This document shows positions 16,993 through 22,341 of a DNA stretch of 22,341 nucleotides, one piece after another (within the stretch, counting starts at the first letter, position 1; every line of letters starts with the position of its first letter). The notes under the pieces are model-generated. The model searched no databases, was not told the origin of the DNA, and saw only the letters and a program-made list of their open reading frames with translations. This DNA comes from JANQUM01 sp047630355 (GTDB lineage Bacteria > Bacteroidota > Bacteroidia > Cytophagales > Spirosomataceae), in contig JBLHXN010000058.1 in assembly GCA_047630355.1 (NCBI GenBank), positions 1 to 22,341 of the forward strand, in the 5' to 3' direction. The position numbers were made by a program, and so were the translations under genes.

Positions 16993-17814
16993 TTATTTCT
17001 TCATATTAAAGTTTGGAATATCAGCGTACGGAACTAAAAAATCAATCGAGCCGCGAGCGTACGAAGCAACTTCGTAAGGGTTGTAAATACACCTGATTCC
17101 TTCGCGGATGATTCCCATTGCCTGTGGTAATTTGAAGCCTTCGTCAAATCAATAATCTTCCATTTTGAATTCGTAACCGGTTTCACTCATCATTGCTTTT
17201 CGTTTTTGATGAATTGTTTCTCAACGGCGTCGAGCAGCTCTTTATTATTTCCGAAAAGTGAATTGTAGGAAAGCGTATCTCCGGTTGTTAAATCAATAGT
17301 TGAAATTTGTGTAAAATAATTGGGGTGTGCCCCGCCCGTATACATATCGTAGTTGTGAATTAACGTGAGCATTTGTCGTCTTTGGTCAAGCATCAGCGTA
17401 TCAGTTTCAAAGTTGTGACTCCAGATTCCGGTGTGCGGATATTCGGGAACTGCCGATTCTCTAGCCTACTGAAAGAATTCTTTGGCTATTTTTTTGAGTG
17501 GTTTTGTTTTACCCTGAACTGGTTCTGCTTCCCCAAAGCCATTATTTTAGGTTAAACTAAAGACGTACTCGTTTATGCATTTAGTTGCATTTTCGTTACC
17601 TCCCTCAAAAATGGGATAACGGAAAGCCATTGTTGAAAAGGCGGAATCTGTAGTGGTAATTCCATTCTTATCCTCAAACGTTTCTTCTGTAAATACAAAC
17701 GAAAGTGGGGCATCCAGCTAGCTGGGCATTATTCTTGTCTACGTTCTTAGTGGCTTCGTTGCCGCAACTATAGAGCACCAAAGTAATAAAAATCAAGACA
17801 ATGAGCCGTTTCAT
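16993..17814 (-). pseudogene. Decayed DUF4163/DUF3298-type lipoprotein gene
   Basis: Read backwards from an ATG at 17814, the gene opens with a lipoprotein signal (MKRLIVLIFITLVLYSCGN). After a frameshift near 17715-17725 it continues as DAPLSFVFTEETFEDK and FSTMAFRYPIFEGGN. TAA at 17547-17549 and TAG at 17466-17468 then interrupt it. The frame goes on through MYTGGAHPNYFTQISTIDL, the hallmark of DUF3298 (RsiV-like). A second frameshift near 17170-17195 leads to the C-terminal GIRCIYNPYEVASYARGSI segment, itself preceded by a TGA at 17149-17151, and ends at TAA 16993-16995. Two frameshifts and three stops make a functional product very unlikely. Intact relatives are extracellular or periplasmic proteins of about 260-280 residues with poorly known roles. 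The longest surviving open piece is 17190-17393. Confidence 0.88.
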
Positions 17815-17869
17815 CAGTTCGTTTAATTAATAGTTGTAAATTTACGTAATTTAATAAGTCAACAAATAC

Positions 17870-19123
17870 ATGATTCTCCGTTTTACTTATTCCATACTAT
17901 TTACTTTTACCGTCGTAGCGAATTCATTTGCACAATCGGTACTGAGTACCGCTGATTCAACCGAAAAGGTTTATGAGCTCTCAGTACTGAATCGTGAATC
18001 CGAACTAATTAAGTTAATTTCCGAACCCAAAAACGCCGTATTTCTCGCAGAGTTCGATTCACTTTATGGAGAATGGTACTACACCGAACACCTTTACGCT
18101 AAAGTTTTAGGTGAAAATATCGACGATTGGGAAATTGCCTTATTTGAAACCAGAAACGAGCAATTGGTGTACCTTAAAGCTCAAATTGCTCCGATGGGAA
18201 TAACGGAGAGCTTTGCCTCACTGATTGAAAAAAGTATTAAATATAATTATTGGCACTTGGTTTTGGCGTACCCGATTTTACGAAGCAACAACGATACGAA
18301 ATTCAAAAGGGTAGTCTCTTTACCACGGGTAATGACCGATGATTTTGAACTTGAATCGATCAATAAGTCAGAGGATTTAATACTTCCTGTTTACCGGAAA
18401 TTACTGCCACTCTCAATTACATATTTCAACTCGCAGGATAAGCAATTTACCAAATACGCCGATCGCTCGAAACTTGTTAAAGACAAAACTGAATTTGCGG
18501 AGAAATACCTGAAAAGTAATTTGTTAGATTATTATCAAGCTGATTTAGTTGCTGAAAATTGTCCGTACCTCACGCCGTCGTCGGCACGTTATTTTATTAG
18601 CAATGTTTATAACGAAGCATTGCAAAAGCATTTACTCACAATTTGTGACGAAACACTGAACCGAAAAGAAGTTGCTGAAAAGCCAAAATCGGCGAAGGGG
18701 AAATCGAGTATTAATCTTCCCAGAATAATGTCTTTAGATGATAAATCTTTTGATTTTTCCGCTTATAAAGGCAAAGTGGTGTATGTTGATTTTTGGGCGA
18801 GTTGGTGCGGTCCGTGCCGAAAGGAGTTTCCTAAATCAAGGGAAATGCACGAATCGCTGACCGATAAACAACGTAAAGACATCGTTTTTCTGTATATTTC
18901 TATTGATGAAAGCCTCGAAGCCTGGAAAGAAGCGGTAGAGAAATTAAAGTTAGAAGAGTTTGGTGAAAATGGGCACTCGTACGAAGTGAGCGGAAGGTAC
19001 GGCATTCGCACAATTCCTCGTTATATGATTATTGACCAAAGTGGTGAGATTGTAGAAATGGAAGCCACCCGCCCGAGTAATCCTGAAACTTTGCAGAGAC
19101 TTTTGAAGTTAATTGAGAAATGA
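17870..19123 (+). CDS. Secreted TlpA-like thioredoxin-family protein
   Basis: This 417-residue protein has a signal peptide (about 1-22, ending NSFAQ). A helical region of about 250 residues with no recognised motif follows. A thioredoxin-fold domain of the TlpA/ResA type occupies about 285-417. The active site is WCGPC with C313 and C316 in VDFWASWCGPCRKEF, and the cis-proline is P383 in RTIPRYMII. Such proteins reduce or exchange disulfides in the periplasm; in Bacteroidota many carry a long N-terminal extension like this one. All redox residues are present. It starts 55 bases from the start of the decayed lipoprotein gene, on the opposite strand, so the two once shared a divergent control region. 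Confidence 0.92.
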   Translation: MILRFTYSILFTFTVVANSFAQSVLSTADSTEKVYELSVLNRESELIKLISEPKNAVFLAEFDSLYGEWYYTEHLYAKVLGENIDDWEIALFETRNEQLVYLKAQIAPMGITESFASLIEKSIKYNYWHLVLAYPILRSNNDTKFKRVVSLPRVMTDDFELESINKSEDLILPVYRKLLPLSITYFNSQDKQFTKYADRSKLVKDKTEFAEKYLKSNLLDYYQADLVAENCPYLTPSSARYFISNVYNEALQKHLLTICDETLNRKEVAEKPKSAKGKSSINLPRIMSLDDKSFDFSAYKGKVVYVDFWASWCGPCRKEFPKSREMHESLTDKQRKDIVFLYISIDESLEAWKEAVEKLKLEEFGENGHSYEVSGRYGIRTIPRYMIIDQSGEIVEMEATRPSNPETLQRLLKLIEK

Positions 19124-19177
19124 GCATTATCTAATATTTTATAGAAATTTGCTCGAAGCCCATAAATTATAAACGCT

Positions 19178-19417
19178 ATGTTCAAGTACATATTTATCGT
19201 AATTATTATTCTGATTCTAATTCCTCAGGTTCGCCGTTGGCTATTCTGGATGATTGTTGGTAAACAGCTGATGAAAGAGCAGAAGAAGAGGCAAAGTCAA
19301 TATAAATCGACCGCCAAAAAGAAAGACGATGTCAATATTGATTACGTACCTGGTGACGGAAAGAAAGACGGGTTTAAAGGCGGTGAGTACGTTGATTACG
19401 AGGAAGTTAAGGATTGA
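19178..19417 (+). CDS. Small DUF4834 family membrane protein
   Basis: This 79-residue protein has one N-terminal membrane helix (about 3-26, with an isoleucine-rich core), a basic middle, and an acidic tail ending FKGGEYVDYEEVKD. This layout and the GGEYVDYEEVK ending match DUF4834, a small family found in Bacteroidota whose function is unknown. It follows the thioredoxin-family gene by 54 bases on the same strand and may be cotranscribed with it and with the DoxX gene beyond. Confidence 0.85.
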   Translation: MFKYIFIVIIILILIPQVRRWLFWMIVGKQLMKEQKKRQSQYKSTAKKKDDVNIDYVPGDGKKDGFKGGEYVDYEEVKD

Positions 19418-19494
19418 TTGATGCCTATATTTAGCTATCCGGTTCTCGTTCTTTTTATTGTGACCAAACCTTCGTTTACTTACTAAATTTACTT

Positions 19495-19902
19495 ATGTTC
19501 ACTATGTTTGTTACCCCCAAAAAACTAAACGGTAGTGCTAACCTAGGCGTGCTCATTCTACGCATAACATTAGGTGTTCTGATGCTTACGCACGGTTACC
19601 CCAAATTTGAGAGGATGCTTTCGGGAGATATGTCTTTCGGGAATCCCATTTTTTTGGGCGAAGAACTTTCACTCATTCTGACAGTTTTTGCAGAGTTCGT
19701 TTGTTCCATTTTACTTATTTTTGGTCTGCTAACTCGTCCGGCAGTCTTCTTTTTGGCTTTTACCATGGCGGTTGCTGCTTTCATTGTTCACGCCGATGAT
19801 GGAATTGGAAAGCAGGAAAAAGCCCTGACGTATTTGGCTGGTTACGTTTGCCTTTGGTTCACCGGACCCGGTAGATATTCTGCTGACGAAAAGTTTTTTT
19901 GA
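19495..19902 (+). CDS. DoxX family membrane protein
   Basis: This 135-residue protein has four membrane helices. The first carries the DoxX hallmark LILRITLGVLMLTHGYPKF, and the third helix segment LLIFGLLTRPAVFFLAFTM is also typical. The last helix, with the closing LTYLAGYVCLWFTGPGRYSAD, also fits the family. DoxX proteins are inner-membrane proteins linked in some species to quinone or thiosulfate oxidation and redox stress, but the role of this one is unknown. Two ATGs, at 19495 and 19504, are both possible starts and differ by three residues. The gene is convergent with the small membrane protein gene that ends 14 bases away. Confidence 0.9.
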   Translation: MFTMFVTPKKLNGSANLGVLILRITLGVLMLTHGYPKFERMLSGDMSFGNPIFLGEELSLILTVFAEFVCSILLIFGLLTRPAVFFLAFTMAVAAFIVHADDGIGKQEKALTYLAGYVCLWFTGPGRYSADEKFF

Positions 19903-19915
19903 GTTCGTTGCAATA

Positions 19916-20410
19916 TTATTTCTGATGGAAGTGTTCATTCAGAACCTTGACAAGGTAATCTGCTTCTGCGTCATCTACTTCAAGTGCGAAGGAATATGTC
20001 TTCATGCCGTAATCAAATTTGACTTTTCCCGGTCCAAAACCATACGCAGAAAACTTATTTTTGCCAAAAGCTATATCGTTTCCATATTCAGTTCGGAAAT
20101 TTTTCAAATAGGTTTTGTTCAACTTTTGTTTTAGCCCAATTCCGAATACTGTCTTCCCAAAATGAACTACATCAGTATTTGAATTTAATCGAATTACCTC
20201 AGTACCGAACACTCTTCCCCAAGAGATTAAGACAAGCAGAAATAATGCACCAATAATAAATAGTACAAACCAAAAGTAGAAAGAGGTCTTACTATCTCCC
20301 GAAACGGCCGTAGATATTAGTTCAATTGAACCTAAGGCAGAAATCCACGCAAGAAAATACATGAAGATAATCATAAGTATTACCCAATTTTTCTTTGAAG
20401 GAACTTTCAT
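19916..20410 (-). CDS. Two-helix membrane protein with a PH-like tail, unknown function
   Basis: I do not recognise a named family for this 164-residue protein. It has two membrane helices at about 9-33 and 44-65, with a short loop between. A soluble C-terminal part of about 95 residues follows, with alternating beta segments and a final helix (DDAEADYLVKVLNEHF). That pattern recalls bacterial PH-like domains attached to paired membrane helices, but this is inference. Codon use and composition resemble the neighbours. It is followed on the left by the convergent DoxX gene and preceded by purN, which lies on the same strand with 71 bases between the two coding regions. Confidence 0.8.
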   Translation of the reverse strand: MKVPSKKNWVILMIIFMYFLAWISALGSIELISTAVSGDSKTSFYFWFVLFIIGALFLLVLISWGRVFGTEVIRLNSNTDVVHFGKTVFGIGLKQKLNKTYLKNFRTEYGNDIAFGKNKFSAYGFGPGKVKFDYGMKTYSFALEVDDAEADYLVKVLNEHFHQK

Positions 20411-20481
20411 TTCAAACTCAGTGGAAGTTTGCAGAACGTGAACTTTACCGTTTTACAATATTTAGACACTGTGTTCTGATT

Positions 20482-21051
20482 TTATAATTTCAATAAATAT
20501 TCTTCGATAACAGGTGGGAGATGTTCGTGTTCTAATTTTTGGATTTTTGTAGCTATATCAACGGCCGAATCGGTTGGTGAAACTTCGCATTTTGCCTGAA
20601 AAAGGATTTCCCCCTTGTCGTATTCTTCGTTTACCAAGTGAATGGTAATTCCCGATTCTGTTTCTTTATTGGCCACCACGGCATCATGAACGTGGTGTCC
20701 CCACATGCCTTTTCCGCCGTATTTTGGTAATAATGCAGGGTGGATATTGATAATTTTATCGGGGAATGCTTTGAGTAAATTTTCAGGAATAAGCCATAGG
20801 AAACCCGCTAAAACAATGTAATCAATGTGCTGATTCACAAGAAGTGCTACGATTTTATCAGTTTTTGCGAAAGGTGATTTGCTGAAAACAACCGTTGGAA
20901 TTCCAAGTCGAAACCCTCGCTCAATTACTCCGGCATTTTTATTATTAGTGAGAAATAGTGAGACGTTTACGAGTTTGCTTTCGGCGAAATACTCCGTTAG
21001 TCTTTCTGCGTTGCTGCCGCTTCCCGATGCGAATATGGCGATGTTTTTCAA
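20482..21051 (-). CDS. purN: Phosphoribosylglycinamide formyltransferase
   Basis: This 189-residue enzyme transfers a formyl group from 10-formyltetrahydrofolate to glycinamide ribonucleotide, the third step of purine synthesis, in the cytosol. The N-terminal loop FASGSGSNAE (7-16) binds the phosphoribosyl group. The catalytic residues are N102 and H104 in INIHPALLPKYGG and D145 in YDKG. These correspond to the Asn-His-Asp triad of the family. The length is normal. The gene lies 58 bases after the UbiA-family gene on the same strand. The gap holds a 10-base palindrome, GTTCGCGAAC at 21090-21099, whose meaning is unknown. Confidence 0.96.
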   Translation of the reverse strand: MKNIAIFASGSGSNAERLTEYFAESKLVNVSLFLTNNKNAGVIERGFRLGIPTVVFSKSPFAKTDKIVALLVNQHIDYIVLAGFLWLIPENLLKAFPDKIINIHPALLPKYGGKGMWGHHVHDAVVANKETESGITIHLVNEEYDKGEILFQAKCEVSPTDSAVDIATKIQKLEHEHLPPVIEEYLLKL

Positions 21052-21109
21052 ATTATTTTAGGGGTTTTTAGTTCTAAGTTTCAGTTCAGGTTCGCGAACT
21101 TCTTGATTC

Positions 21110-21961
21110 TCAAATCACCATCATGGAGCAAATTCCAAGAATCATAATGATTTTACAAAACCGGCTTAAAAAACTGTAGTGAGCTTTACGATCGGCACGA
21201 TAGAGTTTGTAGATCAGCCACATGACCGGAATTCCCAACAGAAGGAAAATTGCCATTACACGGTCGTTGTTCAGCTTCCACCCAATTGATAGTACAATAA
21301 GTATGAAGCCCGCCAGTAGAAAGTACACAAACTTTTTCGTTTTTGGGATTCCCCAAATAATTGGCAGCGTGCGGCAACCGTATTTTTTATCGCCCGGTAC
21401 GTCTTCCATGTCTTTGATTACTTCGCGAATAAGCGTGATACCGAAAGCAAATACAGCGTAAATATTGATGAGCAAATCACTGCCGGGGTAGTACACCGCC
21501 ATCACTAATAGCGATGCTCCCGTTAGAGCGGCAACTAGGAAATTTCCGACAAACGCTAATCTTTTGAAACGTTCGGCGTAGAACCAAAGGCACGTAACCG
21601 CGATAAAGTTAACGATGAATACTTTTATGGATACCACGAAACCAATCAGAACTCCGAGTACGTTCAGCGTTTGGTGAATAATTATTGCCCAGCGTCGTTT
21701 GACTACCCGACCGATAATAACTTCGTCAGGTTTGTTGATTAAGTCAATTTTAACATCAAAATAATCATTGATAATATAACCTGCTGCTGCAATTAGCACG
21801 GTAGAAAGTGTAATGAGAAGCTGGTTTTGGTCAAGTAAATGGTATTTCCAGTGAAATGCGGGACCGACCAAAAATACCTTTGCCAAATACTGCGTAAACA
21901 CAATAATTAACAGGTTCTGCCAGCGAATCAGTCGTAAAAACGAAATGAGGTATAGATTCAA
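21110..21961 (-). CDS. UbiA-family prenyltransferase, probably geranylgeranylglycerol-phosphate type
   Basis: This 283-residue membrane protein has the two Asp-rich motifs of the UbiA superfamily: NDYFDVKID (N65, D69, D73) and DMEDVPGD (D184, D187, D191). Both lie between hydrophobic helices, with about eight spans in total. These motifs hold Mg2+ and the prenyl diphosphate. In Bacteroidota, UbiA proteins with this type of second motif are often annotated as geranylgeranylglycerol-phosphate geranylgeranyltransferases, so that substrate is possible. Quinone or heme precursors cannot be excluded. The next gene on the right is divergent (bshA), with 145 bases between the starts. Confidence 0.9.
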   Translation of the reverse strand: MNLYLISFLRLIRWQNLLIIVFTQYLAKVFLVGPAFHWKYHLLDQNQLLITLSTVLIAAAGYIINDYFDVKIDLINKPDEVIIGRVVKRRWAIIIHQTLNVLGVLIGFVVSIKVFIVNFIAVTCLWFYAERFKRLAFVGNFLVAALTGASLLVMAVYYPGSDLLINIYAVFAFGITLIREVIKDMEDVPGDKKYGCRTLPIIWGIPKTKKFVYFLLAGFILIVLSIGWKLNNDRVMAIFLLLGIPVMWLIYKLYRADRKAHYSFLSRFCKIIMILGICSMMVI

Positions 21962-22106
21962 AGCCCTTAAATTTTATGCAAATTAGTTTAAATAATGCTC
22001 TCACGAAAACAAAGAGTTTAGATTTACGCTTATGGAATCATTTGTGCCATCTATGGTGTTTAAATACCAATTACTTACAACGATTTTACGCTTCGATACG
22101 AAAAAT

Positions 22107-22341
22107 ATGAATATTGGCATTGTGTGTTACCCAACGTTTGGCGGCAGCGGCGTAGTTGCCACTGAATTGGGAAAAGCTTTAGCTAAAAAAGGGCATAAAG
22201 TTCACTTTATTACATACACGCAGCCCATTCGGTTGGATTTCTTTAATGAAAACCTCTTTTACCACGAAGTCAATATCACTTCGTACCCGCTGTTTCAATA
22301 CCCGCCTTACGAGTCGGCTCTGGCAAGCAAAATGGTAGATG
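22107..22341 (+). CDS. bshA: N-acetyl-alpha-D-glucosaminyl L-malate synthase, 5' part only
   Basis: The first 78 codons are in the window. They open with MNIGIVCYPTFGGSGVVATE, the GGSGVVATELG loop of the BshA glycosyltransferase group (GT4 family). KGHKVHFIT, QPIRLDFF and HEVNITSYPLFQYPPYE follow. BshA joins UDP-N-acetylglucosamine to L-malate in the first step of bacillithiol synthesis. Bacillithiol is the main low-molecular-weight thiol in many Firmicutes and Bacteroidota. The catalytic C-terminal half is outside the window. Confidence 0.93.
   Translation, partial: MNIGIVCYPTFGGSGVVATELGKALAKKGHKVHFITYTQPIRLDFFNENLFYHEVNITSYPLFQYPPYESALASKMVD

Overview
The window looks like chromosomal DNA of a Bacteroidota bacterium, probably of the Cytophagales type. 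The evidence is an AT-leaning composition, two promoters matching the Bacteroidota consensus TTG-N19-TAnnTTTG, DUF4834 and DUF1003 genes of the Bacteroidota kind, a LytTR regulator paired with a TPR-type sensor kinase, an ice-binding-like surface protein, and bshA of bacillithiol synthesis. The genus cannot be fixed from the sequence alone.

Region 1 (1-5932, all minus strand): a LytTR response regulator, then a TPR-bearing hybrid-free histidine kinase, then the first 932 codons of a very large secreted protein. That protein carries two tandem DUF3494 ice-binding-type domains followed by Ig-like and VCBS/cadherin-like repeats, and it runs off the left edge. The order suggests a two-component system next to, and possibly controlling, a surface protein.

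Region 2 (about 5933-11679): an accessory, low-density stretch. It holds an internally deleted transposase, a DUF1003 membrane protein, about 1 kb of non-coding DNA with several strong hairpins and an inverted duplicated module, a 330-residue orphan protein that looks like an HNH-type protein with its metal-site residues eroded, an operator-like palindrome, and an IS4-type transposase broken by three in-frame stop codons.

Region 3 (11680-22341): a mostly housekeeping stretch. It contains an amidase lipoprotein overlapping rnpA tail to tail, rpmH with a clear promoter and its own terminator, an M61 metallopeptidase, mgtE, a decayed DUF3298-type lipoprotein gene, a TlpA-like thioredoxin protein, a DUF4834 protein, a DoxX protein, a small membrane protein, purN, a UbiA-family prenyltransferase and the start of bshA.

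The strongest candidates for something undescribed are the structured non-coding region at 8248-8620 and the degenerate HNH-like gene beside it. No complete novel multi-gene system (CRISPR, retron, toxin-antitoxin, defence island) can be supported from the sequence.
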